A DNA stretch of 64,000 nt from G965202915 sp965205955. Its GTDB lineage: Bacteria; Pseudomonadota; Gammaproteobacteria; Eutrophobiales; Eutrophobiaceae. A model generated the notes under the pieces. The model saw nothing but the letters and a program-made list of their open reading frames with translations. It did no database searches and had not been told where the DNA came from. The position numbers and the translations under genes were made by a program. Within the stretch, counting starts at the first letter, position 1; each line of letters opens with the position of its first letter. The DNA lies in contig OZ242192.1 of the NCBI GenBank assembly GCA_965205955.1, forward strand, positions 1,922,001 through 1,986,000, written 5' to 3'. Positions 15,279 to 24,570 of this stretch are shown piece by piece.

Positions 15279-17546
15279 ATGCTGGATAAAGAACTGGAAC
15301 AAACGCTCAACAACGCATTTCATGAAGCAAGAAGGCGCCGGCATGAATTCATAACGGTCGAACATCTGTTGCTGGCATTGCTCGACAACCCGTCCGCATC
15401 GAAAGTGCTGAAGGCCTGCGGTGCGAATCTGAATATCATTCACAGTGATTTAACCAAATTCATTCAGGAAAACTCGCCGGTTCTGGATGATGAGGAACAG
15501 GACACCCAGCCGACCCTGGGGTTTCAGCGAGTATTACAACGCGCCGTCTTTCACGTTCAATCATCCGGAAAAAAAGAAGTAACCGGCGCAAACATACTGG
15601 TGGCAATTTTTGGTGAGCGGGAATCCTATGCGGCCTATTTTCTGACCCGGCAAAATATTGCCCGATTGGACGTGGTGAATTACATTTCGCACGGCATCAG
15701 CAAGATATCGGAAGACGATAAAATCGATGAAAATATCCAGATCGATGACGAAAATTTAAAAGAAGAGGGTCGCAACGATTTACTGGATGCCTATGCCGTC
15801 AACCTCAATGCCCTGGCCGAGCAGGGCAAGATTGACCCATTGATTGGCCGTCAGATGGAAGTACAGCGCACGCTCCAGATACTCTGCCGGCGGCGTAAAA
15901 ATAATCCGCTGTACGTCGGGGAAGCCGGTGTCGGCAAAACGGCAATCGCCGAGGGCCTGGCGAAGATGATCGTTGACAAGAATATCCCGGATATTTTAGC
16001 CGAAAGCACCATCTATGCCCTCGATCTTGGCTCGCTGCTTGCCGGCACCAAATACCGCGGAGACTTTGAAAAACGCATGAAAGGTATAGTGGTCGAGTTG
16101 AAAAAACAGGAAGGCGCTATACTTTTCATCGATGAAATCCATACCATCATAGGCGCCGGCTCCGCTTCGGGCAGCGTCATGGACGCTTCCAACATTATCA
16201 AACCGATACTCGCGTCGGGCGAATTGAAATGTATCGGTTCCACAACCTATCAGGAATTCAGAGGGATCTTTGAAAAAGATCGGGCTCTGGCTCGGCGTTT
16301 TCAAAAGATTGATATCGATGAACCCAGCATTGACCAAACCGTAAAAATATTGCAGGGACTCAAATCACGCTTTGAAAAACATCATGGCGTCAAATACACC
16401 AATCAGTCGCTGCGCTGCGCCACCGAACTCACCGAACGCTACATCAATGACCGCCACTTGCCGGACAAGGCCATTGACATCATTGATGAAGCCGGAGCAT
16501 TGCAGCAGCTCATGCCGCCGTCAAAACGTAAAAAAACGATAGGCATACCCGACATTGAAAATATCGTTGCCAAGGTTGCCCGTATTCCCCCCAAAACGGT
16601 TACCACTTCGGATAAGGATATAATTAAAAATCTCGAACGAAATTTAAAAATGGTGGTGTTTGGCCAAGAGACGGCCATCGGGTCTCTGGCAACCGCAATA
16701 AAGATGTCCCGTTCCGGCCTGGGCACCCAGCAACAGCCTGTCGGCTCATTTTTGTTCGCCGGCCCAACCGGTGTCGGCAAGACGGAGGTGGCCCGCCAGC
16801 TCGCGCGCATCATGGGCATACAGCTACTACGATTCGATATGTCTGAATATATGGAGCGTCATACCGTATCCCGGCTGATTGGCGCCCCTCCCGGTTATGT
16901 CGGTTTCGATCAAGGCGGCCTGTTGACGGATGCGGTGACCAAACAACCGCACTCAATACTGTTGCTCGATGAAATAGAAAAGGCGCATCAGGACGTGTTC
17001 AATCTCATGCTGCAAGTATTCGACCACGGCACTCTGACCGACACCAACGGCAGAAAAACAGATTTCCGCAACGTCATCATCGTCATGACAACCAATGCGG
17101 GCGCAGACCGGATCAGCCGCTCGTCCGTAGGTTTCACGCCTCAGGATCACAGCAGCGATGCAATGGAGATAATCAAAAAAATATTCAGCCCTGAATTCCG
17201 CAACCGTCTCGATGCAATCATTCAATTCAACTCCCTCGATAAAAAAACCATCGGCAGTGTGGTGGACAAATTTCTGTTTGAACTCGAAGCACAATTGGAC
17301 GAAAAGAAAGTCACAATGGAAGTAAGCGCAGAGGCCAAACAATGGCTGGGGCGTGAAGGCTATGACAAGATCATGGGCGCCCGGCCAATGGTGCGTTTGA
17401 TACAGGAAAAAATCAAGAAGCCGCTGGCTGAAGAATTATTATTCGGCAAGCTCGAGCACGGCGGCCATATTATTATCAAGGAAAAACAAAACGAGCTCGT
17501 CATCGATATTGAAGAAAAGACGAAAGAAACGGAAGAAACAGTATAA
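15279..17546 (+). CDS. clpA: ATP-dependent Clp protease ATP-binding subunit ClpA
   Basis: ClpA is the hexameric AAA+ unfoldase that feeds substrates to ClpP. The start at 15279 (MLDKELEQTLNNAFHEAR) matches the family and has AAGGT about 9 bases upstream; the frame is open further up. An N-domain of two Clp repeats covers residues 1-145. The first Walker A (GEAGVGKT) is near residue 213 and the second (GPTGVGKT) near 494, each followed by a Walker B (LFIDEIH, LLLDEIEK). The 755-residue length is normal. It ends 3 bases before the convergent argA stop. Confidence 0.98.
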   Translation: MLDKELEQTLNNAFHEARRRRHEFITVEHLLLALLDNPSASKVLKACGANLNIIHSDLTKFIQENSPVLDDEEQDTQPTLGFQRVLQRAVFHVQSSGKKEVTGANILVAIFGERESYAAYFLTRQNIARLDVVNYISHGISKISEDDKIDENIQIDDENLKEEGRNDLLDAYAVNLNALAEQGKIDPLIGRQMEVQRTLQILCRRRKNNPLYVGEAGVGKTAIAEGLAKMIVDKNIPDILAESTIYALDLGSLLAGTKYRGDFEKRMKGIVVELKKQEGAILFIDEIHTIIGAGSASGSVMDASNIIKPILASGELKCIGSTTYQEFRGIFEKDRALARRFQKIDIDEPSIDQTVKILQGLKSRFEKHHGVKYTNQSLRCATELTERYINDRHLPDKAIDIIDEAGALQQLMPPSKRKKTIGIPDIENIVAKVARIPPKTVTTSDKDIIKNLERNLKMVVFGQETAIGSLATAIKMSRSGLGTQQQPVGSFLFAGPTGVGKTEVARQLARIMGIQLLRFDMSEYMERHTVSRLIGAPPGYVGFDQGGLLTDAVTKQPHSILLLDEIEKAHQDVFNLMLQVFDHGTLTDTNGRKTDFRNVIIVMTTNAGADRISRSSVGFTPQDHSSDAMEIIKKIFSPEFRNRLDAIIQFNSLDKKTIGSVVDKFLFELEAQLDEKKVTMEVSAEAKQWLGREGYDKIMGARPMVRLIQEKIKKPLAEELLFGKLEHGGHIIIKEKQNELVIDIEEKTKETEETV

Positions 17547-17549
17547 AAC

Positions 17550-18860
17550 TCAAGCCATACCCCGTATCAACACCTTCGAATTTCTTTGATCATTATACAG
17601 TTGCTGCCTTGCTATAGGCAGATCATCGATATCCGCTTCGGTAAAGCCCTGCTCCTGAAACCAATGCGCCGCATGGGTAGTCAGCACAAATAACTTCTGC
17701 ATACCGGCCTTGCGCGCATTCTTCTCCAGATGCGCCAGTAACTGTTTGCCTTTGGACTCGTTTCTGTATTCTTCCGCAACGACCAAGCCGGCCACTTCGG
17801 CAATTTTCCCGACCTCATCACAATACAGCGCTCCGCAGGCAATAACCGATTTATCGCGCAACAATACCGAATAATGGTCGATTTCCTCTTCGAGCCTTTT
17901 CCTGGTTCGCTGCACCAATACGCCCTCTTCCAGGATCAATAATTCCAGTATACCCGCTATATCCGCAATAGTTGCCTGCCTGATTTCATCGAAGGTAGCC
18001 ACGCTGAGTAACGTGCCAATACCATCGCGGCTGAATAATTCCTTTAATACCGCGCCGTCTATTTCACAGGGAATAAACTGGGTACGATGCACACCCTGGC
18101 TGCAGGCGGAGATGCCCGCCGCAAGAAACGCGCCAGCCACATCATCCAATCCGCCCTTATCCAGCAATACCTGGGCCTGCTCCTGTGTTAATTGCCGTAT
18201 CACCTCTCCGCCGTCATCGACAAATTTCGCTTCGGGCAAGACAAATATCAATTTATCGGCGGACAATTCAATAGCGCATTGGGTGGCAACCTCAACAGAA
18301 CTCAGATTGAATACCTCCCCGGTAAGCGAGTAGCCCAGCGATGAAACCAGCACAATCTCATTATGCTCCAGCCTGGCGTTGATCGCCTCCCGGTCGATTC
18401 GTCTGACCTTGCCGGTAAACTTCAAATCGATGCCATGGACTATACCCGCAGGTTTAGCCGTCACAAAATTACCCGAGGCCGTCCTGACCGGCCTCTTGAA
18501 CATCGGTGAATAGGGCAAGCCCATCGAAAACAGCGCTTCGATATCAATTCGGCAAATACTCACAGCCTGCTTGACACATTCCAGTATCTGCCCATCGCTA
18601 ACCCGCAGATTTCCCGCGTAGGTTGACTCGATACCCCTTTCCCTGAGCAATTCCGCGATCTGTGGCCGCACCCCAAACACGATAACCAGCCGGATCCCAA
18701 ACCGGTTCAACAGCGCAATATCGTGGATCAGGGTGGGAAAGGCATTGGAACGCAGCACATCTCCGCCCATTTGCAATACAAAAGTCTTTCCCCGGTATGC
18801 GTGAATATACGGTGCGGCGGAACGGATGGAATGTATAAAAGGATCTTTCATGCCGGACAC
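17550..18860 (-). CDS. argA: N-acetylglutamate synthase (amino-acid kinase fold plus GNAT domain)
   Basis: ArgA acetylates glutamate with acetyl-CoA, the first step of arginine synthesis. The N-terminal 290 residues have the amino-acid kinase fold that binds arginine as feedback inhibitor (FVLQMGGDVLRS, LIVFGVRPQI, GIVHGIDLKFTGKVRRID). The C-terminal GNAT domain covers about 295-430 and has the acetyl-CoA loop in VAEEYRNESKGKQLL. The frame opens with GTG at 18860 with GGGGA about 7 bases upstream; an ATG at 18851 is the alternative. It directly follows argE (gap 3), so the two genes are co-transcribed. Confidence 0.96.
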   Translation of the reverse strand: MSGMKDPFIHSIRSAAPYIHAYRGKTFVLQMGGDVLRSNAFPTLIHDIALLNRFGIRLVIVFGVRPQIAELLRERGIESTYAGNLRVSDGQILECVKQAVSICRIDIEALFSMGLPYSPMFKRPVRTASGNFVTAKPAGIVHGIDLKFTGKVRRIDREAINARLEHNEIVLVSSLGYSLTGEVFNLSSVEVATQCAIELSADKLIFVLPEAKFVDDGGEVIRQLTQEQAQVLLDKGGLDDVAGAFLAAGISACSQGVHRTQFIPCEIDGAVLKELFSRDGIGTLLSVATFDEIRQATIADIAGILELLILEEGVLVQRTRKRLEEEIDHYSVLLRDKSVIACGALYCDEVGKIAEVAGLVVAEEYRNESKGKQLLAHLEKNARKAGMQKLFVLTTHAAHWFQEQGFTEADIDDLPIARQQLYNDQRNSKVLIRGMA

Positions 18861-18863
18861 AGG

Positions 18864-20015
18864 CTATTCCCCATAACAAAAATGATGAACCAAACCACCC
18901 AGAATATCCAGCATCGGCGGTATATTATTCATCAGCAAATACTCATTTGCCTGATGCGCCTGTTCAATCCTGCCGGGACCGAGTATTACCGTCTCCATTC
19001 CCATCGAATTAAAAAACGCTCCTTCGGTAGCAAACGCAACCGTACCGGCTGGCACACCCGACAACCGGACCGCCTGCTCGACAATCTCCGAGTTCGGATC
19101 GGTGTACATGCCGGCAATCCCTTCCAGCCTGGCGGTATATTCGGCACGCAGACCGGAATGTGCGATCTCCTTTTCCACACACGCCCGCAGGCCTTCCCTC
19201 ATTTGGGCAAAATCCATTCCGGGCAGCAAACGCAGATCCAGCGTCAATTCGCATTCGGCACTGATACGATTCGGGTTATCCCCACCGCGTATCAGCCCAA
19301 AATTAAGCGTAGGAACCGGTATATCGAAATTGCTATCCTGATAAGCCGTTTGCAGCTCGCTGCGCCACCGCCTCAGCGCATTGATCACGTCATTCATGCC
19401 CTCAATTGCACTGCTGCCTGAAGCAGGATCACTCGAATGCCCGCCCTTGCCGAGCAGCCGCACCGTTTCCATCATGATCCCCTTGTGAACATTGATCGGC
19501 CGCAAGCCGGTCGGCTCGCCGATTAGCGCAAAACGCCCCAGTTGCACACCATCATGTGCCAGAGAGCTTGCCCCCGCCATACCGCTCTCCTCATCGGCAG
19601 TCGCCACCACATAAATCGGACGTTTCAATCTCTTCAAACCCAGCCCGCCCAGCGTCTCCATCACCAACGGAAAAAAACACTTCATATCCGAGGCCCCCAG
19701 ACCATACAGACGATCATCCTGTTGCTGGAGGCTGAATGGATCCTGATCCCAGGCCTCCTCATTACAAGGCACGGTATCGGTATGGCCGGACAAGACCAAG
19801 CCCTCTTCCCCGCTGCCGAAACAGGCCACCAGATTGCATTTATCCGCTTGACCGAAAACCGGCAGAAGGGTGACCGACGCACCCAGATCCTCAAACCAAT
19901 TCGCCAGTTTTGCAATAATCTCCGTATTGCTCTGATCGATAGCAGGATCAACGCTGCTAATCGAAGAAATAGCAACAAGTTCACTGAAAGTGTCGAGGAG
20001 ACCCGGAAATTTCAT
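18864..20015 (-). CDS. argE: Acetylornithine deacetylase
   Basis: ArgE removes the acetyl group from N-acetylornithine to give ornithine; it is a di-zinc M20 metallopeptidase-family enzyme. Metal and catalytic segments are visible: SGHTDTVPCNEE, the aspartate in LYGLGASDMKCFF, the glutamate pair in TADEESGMAGA, and IGEPTGLRP. The dimerisation domain sits in the middle (about 175-290). The ATG at 20015 gives the family N-terminus (MKFPGLLDTFSELVAISSIS); a TTG further up is open but less likely. Together with argA it makes a linear-pathway arginine operon. It is divergent from ilvD. Confidence 0.95.
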   Translation of the reverse strand: MKFPGLLDTFSELVAISSISSVDPAIDQSNTEIIAKLANWFEDLGASVTLLPVFGQADKCNLVACFGSGEEGLVLSGHTDTVPCNEEAWDQDPFSLQQQDDRLYGLGASDMKCFFPLVMETLGGLGLKRLKRPIYVVATADEESGMAGASSLAHDGVQLGRFALIGEPTGLRPINVHKGIMMETVRLLGKGGHSSDPASGSSAIEGMNDVINALRRWRSELQTAYQDSNFDIPVPTLNFGLIRGGDNPNRISAECELTLDLRLLPGMDFAQMREGLRACVEKEIAHSGLRAEYTARLEGIAGMYTDPNSEIVEQAVRLSGVPAGTVAFATEGAFFNSMGMETVILGPGRIEQAHQANEYLLMNNIPPMLDILGGLVHHFCYGE

Positions 20016-20110
20016 AGTATATCGATGGCGATCATACCCACAAGCTGACAATTCTACACATTCTGCTGTATTCTATCTACTTATCAAACACAGACAGCAT
20101 TACAATAGAC

Positions 20111-21790
20111 ATGCCCAAGAAACTCAATCGCTACAGTGCCCGCATCACCCAGCCCCGGTCCCAGGGAGCATCGCAGGCCATGCTGTACGGCACCGGTCTG
20201 ACCCGCGCCGACATGGACAAACCCCAGATTGGCATAGCCAGCATCTGGTACGAAGGCAACACCTGCAATATGCACCTGTTGGACCTGGCGCAAAAAGTGA
20301 AACAAGGGGTGGAAGCCGAAGACATGGTAGGCATGCGTTTCAACACCATTGGCGTCAGTGACGGGATCTCCATGGGCACCGAAGGCATGAGTTACTCCCT
20401 GCAATCCAGAGACTTAATCGCCGATTCTATCGAGACAGTAATGAGCGGCCAATGGTATGACGCCAATATCTCCTTACCCGGCTGCGACAAAAACATGCCC
20501 GGCTGTTTAATTGCGATGGCGCGATTAAACCGTCCCGCACTAATGATCTATGGCGGCACAATCAAACCCGGCAATTGGAATGGCAACAAAGTAGATATCA
20601 TTTCCGCCTTTCAAAGCTACGGGGAATTTATCTCCGGCAGGATCGACGACCAAACCCGCTCCGATATAATAAAAAAATCCTGTCCCGGCGCCGGCGCATG
20701 CGGCGGCATGTACACCGCCAACACAATGGCCGTGGCGATAGAAGCGATGGGCATGTCGCTACCGTACAGCTCCTCAACCCCGGCCGTCGATCCGGGAAAA
20801 ATACAGGAATGCGCTAATGCCGGCAAGGCCATCAAACACCTGTTGGAAAACGATATCAAGCCCTGCGACATCATGACGCGCGCCGCATTCGAAAATGCGA
20901 TGGTACTGGTAACAGCCTTGGGCGGCTCCACCAATGCCGTACTGCACCTGCTGGCAATGGCGCGCGCGGCCAACGTCGAGCTAAGCATCGACGACTTTCA
21001 GGCCGTCAACGACCGCATCCCGTACCTGGCCGACTTGAAACCCAGCGGCCAATACCTGATGGAAGACCTGCATCTCGCCGGCGGCACACCGGCCGTTATG
21101 AAATTCCTGCTGGAGCATGATTTACTCATCGGGGATTGCCCCACGGTAACCGGCAAGACCATTACCGAGAACCTTTCCAGCCTGCCGCAATTGCAAGACG
21201 GTCAGGAAATTATCCAGCCGCTGGACAAACCCATTAAACCATCCGGCCATATCCGCATCCTGAAGGGCAACCTCGCCCCCGGCGGCGCCGTTGCAAAAAT
21301 TACCGGCAAAGAAGGCGAAACCTTTACCGGCCCGGCCAGGGTATACGATTCAGAAGAAGCCATGCTTGCCGCATTGGAACAAAACCGGATTGAAAAAGGC
21401 GACGTGATCATCATACGCTACGAAGGGCCAAAGGGAGGGCCGGGCATGCCGGAAATGCTGACACCGACCGCCGCAATCATCGGAGCCGGATTGGGCGAGC
21501 ACGTCGCCATGATCACCGACGGAAGATTTTCAGGCGGCTCACACGGTTTCATTGTCGGGCACATCGTGCCCGAAGCACAGGAAGGCGGCCCTATCGCACT
21601 GGCACAGACCGGAGACACGATCACTCTGGACGCAATAAACAACCAGATCAACATCAACCTGTCGGACGAGGAGATACAAAAACGCCGGAGCGCATGGTCA
21701 ATGCCCCCCTACAAGGCCGCACGCGGAACCCTCTATAAATACATCAAGAATGTAAAATCGGCCTCGGAAGGCTGCGTGACCGACGAATAG
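20111..21790 (+). CDS. ilvD: Dihydroxy-acid dehydratase
   Basis: IlvD dehydrates dihydroxy acids in valine and isoleucine synthesis using an iron-sulfur cluster. The 559-residue protein has the cluster cysteines in CDKNMPGC and PGAGACGGMYTANTM, plus the C-terminal block ITDGRFSGGSHGF. The length fits the shorter IlvD type, unlike the ~616-residue E. coli enzyme. It is divergent from argE with a 95-base gap and is transcribed alone toward infA. Confidence 0.97.
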   Translation: MPKKLNRYSARITQPRSQGASQAMLYGTGLTRADMDKPQIGIASIWYEGNTCNMHLLDLAQKVKQGVEAEDMVGMRFNTIGVSDGISMGTEGMSYSLQSRDLIADSIETVMSGQWYDANISLPGCDKNMPGCLIAMARLNRPALMIYGGTIKPGNWNGNKVDIISAFQSYGEFISGRIDDQTRSDIIKKSCPGAGACGGMYTANTMAVAIEAMGMSLPYSSSTPAVDPGKIQECANAGKAIKHLLENDIKPCDIMTRAAFENAMVLVTALGGSTNAVLHLLAMARAANVELSIDDFQAVNDRIPYLADLKPSGQYLMEDLHLAGGTPAVMKFLLEHDLLIGDCPTVTGKTITENLSSLPQLQDGQEIIQPLDKPIKPSGHIRILKGNLAPGGAVAKITGKEGETFTGPARVYDSEEAMLAALEQNRIEKGDVIIIRYEGPKGGPGMPEMLTPTAAIIGAGLGEHVAMITDGRFSGGSHGFIVGHIVPEAQEGGPIALAQTGDTITLDAINNQININLSDEEIQKRRSAWSMPPYKAARGTLYKYIKNVKSASEGCVTDE

Positions 21791-21915
21791 CTTCGCCGGC
21801 GTGCCAGTTGTATCCATAGCCTTCTCTGCAATGTACATATTGTTTTTGCCTTTGTGTAGAGGCCACTTGTTGGCGCTGTTTTCCAGGCATGGAATTGCAG
21901 TTGGAATAATGCCTT

Positions 21916-21944
21916 TTGTCAAAGCGTGTGAATTCGTGCAGAAT
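21916..21944 (+). promoter_or_regulatory. Candidate promoter for infA
   Basis: TTGTCA at 21916-21921 and CAGAAT at 21939-21944 are separated by 17 bases, 34 bases upstream of the infA ATG. The -35 box matches consensus at 5 of 6 positions and the -10 at 4 of 6. Confidence 0.45.
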
Positions 21945-21977
21945 GTGCGCTTATTCAATCATAGGCTGGATTTATTT

Positions 21978-22196
21978 ATGGCAAAAGAGGAACAAATTGA
22001 AATGGCGGGGAAAGTGGTGGAAACCCTGCCGAATACGATGTTCCGCGTTGAGCTTGAAAATGGGCATATTGTGACGGCGCATATTTCGGGCAAGATGAGG
22101 AAGCACTACATTCGCATCTTTACCGGCGATAAAGTAACGGTCGAGATGACACCTTATGATCTAAGCAAGGGCAGGATCATATACCGCGAGCATTGA
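21978..22196 (+). CDS. infA: Translation initiation factor IF-1
   Basis: A 72-residue single S1/OB-fold protein that binds the A site of the 30S subunit during initiation. MAKEEQIEMAGKVVETLPNT and the end MTPYDLSKGRIIYREH are nearly invariant in the family. The frame is open further upstream, but the ATG at 21978 gives the exact family start. It is convergent with kdsB (26 bases between the stops). Confidence 0.98.
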   Translation: MAKEEQIEMAGKVVETLPNTMFRVELENGHIVTAHISGKMRKHYIRIFTGDKVTVEMTPYDLSKGRIIYREH

Positions 22197-22222
22197 GACC
22201 CGTCAACACCAACTGTCTTTCC

Positions 22223-22951
22223 TTATCCAGACGCATTAATTCTTTCCAGATCCGCCGGTGTATTTATGTCAATACCGGTATCTTCGGCCGCCTCTTCCAC
22301 GTGAATTTTCCAGCCGTGGTACAGGGCGCGCAATTGTTCCAGTGATTCGTTTTTTTCCAGGGGACCGGTCTCGAGCCGGGTAAATGCCTGCAAATTCCGA
22401 ACGGTGCAGGCATATAATCCGATATGGCGCCGATATATCCCGGTATGTCCGGCGCCGGCCGTCCATGGGATGGCGGAGCGGCTGAAATACAGGGCATTAT
22501 TGTTGTTATCGGTCACTACTTTAACAACGTTGCTGTCCGTTATCCGGGCCTTGTCCGTCAGGGCTTCGCAGAGGGTCGCGATTGCCTTGCCGGGATTGTT
22601 TTGCAATGCGCTGGCAGTCTGATCGATCAACGCGGGCGGCAGGCCGTATTCGTCCCCCTGCACATTTACAATGATCTCGTCCTCATTCAGATCACAGCTC
22701 TGTGCGGCTTCGGCGATTCTGTCGGTGCCGGATAGGTGCTGTGCGGAGGTCAACACCACGTGCGCGCCGAATTTGTCCGCCGCCTCTTGTATGCGCCTGT
22801 CATCGGTGGCGATAATGATAGCGCGTGCGCTGCTGCCGCGCGCCGATTCAAATACATGCTGTATGAGGGGTTTGCCGTTTATTTCAATCAGCGGCTTGCC
22901 CGGCAGGCGGGAGGAGGCGTAGCGCGCCGGAATAATGACCGTGAAACTCAA
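22223..22951 (-). CDS. kdsB: 3-deoxy-manno-octulosonate cytidylyltransferase
   Basis: KdsB activates Kdo with CTP to CMP-Kdo for lipid A-core synthesis. The 242-residue protein begins with FTVIIPARYASSRLPGKPL, the nucleotide-binding start, and has NVQGDEYGLPPALI in the active site and the usual C-terminal end (GIDINTPADLERI). The start is a TTG at 22951 whose last two bases are shared with the upstream ycaR stop (TTGA); the conserved N-terminus begins right there. It is the last gene of the exbB-exbD-lpxK-ycaR-kdsB unit. Confidence 0.96.
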   Translation of the reverse strand: MSFTVIIPARYASSRLPGKPLIEINGKPLIQHVFESARGSSARAIIIATDDRRIQEAADKFGAHVVLTSAQHLSGTDRIAEAAQSCDLNEDEIIVNVQGDEYGLPPALIDQTASALQNNPGKAIATLCEALTDKARITDSNVVKVVTDNNNNALYFSRSAIPWTAGAGHTGIYRRHIGLYACTVRNLQAFTRLETGPLEKNESLEQLRALYHGWKIHVEEAAEDTGIDINTPADLERINASG

Positions 22952-23145
22952 GACCGGCTTCTGTGCCGCTCAATCTCTTCATCGCTCAGCGGGCGCGCCT
23001 CGTCTTCCAGCATGACGGGAATGTCATCCAGAATTGGGTAGGCCAGCCTGGCTTGAAGAGAGAGTAATTCCTGATTGGCCTTGTCATAAATCAGGGCGCC
23101 TTTGGTGACCGGACAAACGAGAATATCAAGCAGCTTCTTGTCCAT
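22948..23145 (-). CDS. ycaR: Trm112/UPF0434 family protein YcaR
   Basis: A 65-residue protein of the Trm112-like family: MDKKLLDILVCPVTKGALIY, a LAYPILDDIPVML core and an acidic end. E. coli YcaR lies at the same place between lpxK and kdsB. In this copy only one cysteine of the zinc-ribbon-like motif remains (CPVTKG). The biochemical role in bacteria is not established. It overlaps lpxK by 20 bases and kdsB by 4. Confidence 0.92.
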   Translation of the reverse strand: MDKKLLDILVCPVTKGALIYDKANQELLSLQARLAYPILDDIPVMLEDEARPLSDEEIERHRSRS

Positions 23146-24145
23146 TGGATATATTGTTTATCAGGATATTTAAATGGCGTAAAAAGCTCTCGGATACTTC
23201 GGCATCGACGGGCAGATACCAGTGCCGATCGGAGCAGATCCCATCGCATTTCACCGCGTCTTTTTCGGTCATCAACACCGGCAGATCATCGTCAAAGTGT
23301 ATCTCCTTCGATGAGTAGTAGTGATGATCGGGGAAAATATGCTCGATGATCTGCAATCGATGCTGGCGGAGACAGCTAAAAAAACGCTCCGGATCTCCTA
23401 TGCCGGCAACGGCATGGACTGGCCGCCGTGCAAATGAATGCAATGGCGCCCGCTTACCGGGTTTGTTCAAATTTACCAATGCCTGCAGCCGATAGTCCAT
23501 TCGATGCTCCTGTCGGTCGGCGCGGCCATTGACCACGGTGATATCCATCTCTTTCAGGCGGGCGAGTGATTCTCTAAGGGGGCCGGCGGGCAGGCAGCGG
23601 CGATTGCCGAACCGCCGCCGTCCGTCGATAACATTGATTTGAATATCGCGGTGCAGGCGGTAATGTTGCAGTCCGTCATCGGCAATAATTACATCGCAAC
23701 CGAATTTGTCGATGAGTTCTTTCGCGGCAATATCCCTCCGGCATCCAATAGCGACCGGGCATTGACTGCGCCGGGCGATCAGTACCGGTTCATCGCCCAC
23801 TACTGCCGGATCGCTGTCCGTTTCGACCCGCTGCACCCTCTTGTCGCTGCTCGCGCGATAGCCCCGGCTGACGATCCCCGGTTTGTATCCACCGGTCTTC
23901 AGATATTCCGCCAGCCAGATAACCAGAGGAGTTTTGCCGGTGCCTCCGGCGGTAAAATTGCCGACGACAATGACGGGAACATCCAGCCTGTACACGGTCA
24001 AGGGTCCGAATTTGTAAAGAAAGTGTCTGGCGGCGGCAATAAAACAATACAGCCAGCCCAACAACACAAGAGCCCACGACAGAGGCCACAACAAGTGGTG
24101 ATCTTCATACCAGATTTTATTTATGAATTGCTGTGAAATGATCAT
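23126..24145 (-). CDS. lpxK: Tetraacyldisaccharide 4'-kinase
   Basis: LpxK phosphorylates the 4' position of the lipid A disaccharide at the inner membrane. An N-terminal membrane helix (LLWPLSWALVLLGWLYCFI) is followed by the P-loop GNFTAGGTGKTPLV. LIADDGLQHYRLHRD-type active-site sequence appears as IIADDGLQHYRLHRDIQINV. The ATG at 24145 (MIISQQFINKIWY) is preferred; the frame stays open upstream into exbD. The gene sits 4 bases after exbD, as in Pseudomonas-like clusters. Confidence 0.95.
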   Translation of the reverse strand: MIISQQFINKIWYEDHHLLWPLSWALVLLGWLYCFIAAARHFLYKFGPLTVYRLDVPVIVVGNFTAGGTGKTPLVIWLAEYLKTGGYKPGIVSRGYRASSDKRVQRVETDSDPAVVGDEPVLIARRSQCPVAIGCRRDIAAKELIDKFGCDVIIADDGLQHYRLHRDIQINVIDGRRRFGNRRCLPAGPLRESLARLKEMDITVVNGRADRQEHRMDYRLQALVNLNKPGKRAPLHSFARRPVHAVAGIGDPERFFSCLRQHRLQIIEHIFPDHHYYSSKEIHFDDDLPVLMTEKDAVKCDGICSDRHWYLPVDAEVSESFLRHLNILINNISNGQEAA

Positions 24146-24149
24146 GTTA

Positions 24150-24569
24150 TTACTCTTCGTCAAACCGGCGGATCGCAAATACAATTTTGACCAATCCAAG
24201 CTGGCGTGCCGCGTCCATAACACGGATCACCGACTGGTGCGTGGCCTGCGAATCCGCACTGATAATGATCGGCGGTTCATCCAGCCCGACGATGGCCAGG
24301 GACAGGGCATTTTTGATCGTTGTAAGTTGATCGTTCAGCAAAGGCTTGTCGTTGATATAGACCTTGCCCTCGACATCAACGCCTACATTGATGGCATCCG
24401 GCTTTGCCTGAGCGGGCTCCTCGGAGGCCTGAGGCAATGTGATATTGATTTCTGAATCGCGTTCAAACTCGGTCGATACCATGAAGAATATCAGCAATAA
24501 AAATACAATGTCGATCAGCGGGGTGATCTCAAGGGTTACATCGTCTTTTCTATAGGGGCGGATATTCAA
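24150..24569 (-). CDS. exbD: Biopolymer transport protein ExbD/TolR family
   Basis: A 139-residue inner-membrane protein with one N-terminal membrane helix (ITPLIDIVFLLLIFFMV) carrying the conserved aspartate of the proton path, and a periplasmic domain. With ExbB it converts proton motive force into work on TonB, TolA or, in lipid A-gene clusters, possibly an unidentified partner. The start is a TTG at 24569 with AGGAG about 8 bases upstream. No tonB is nearby. Confidence 0.93.
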   Translation of the reverse strand: MNIRPYRKDDVTLEITPLIDIVFLLLIFFMVSTEFERDSEINITLPQASEEPAQAKPDAINVGVDVEGKVYINDKPLLNDQLTTIKNALSLAIVGLDEPPIIISADSQATHQSVIRVMDAARQLGLVKIVFAIRRFDEE

Positions 24570-24570
24570 A

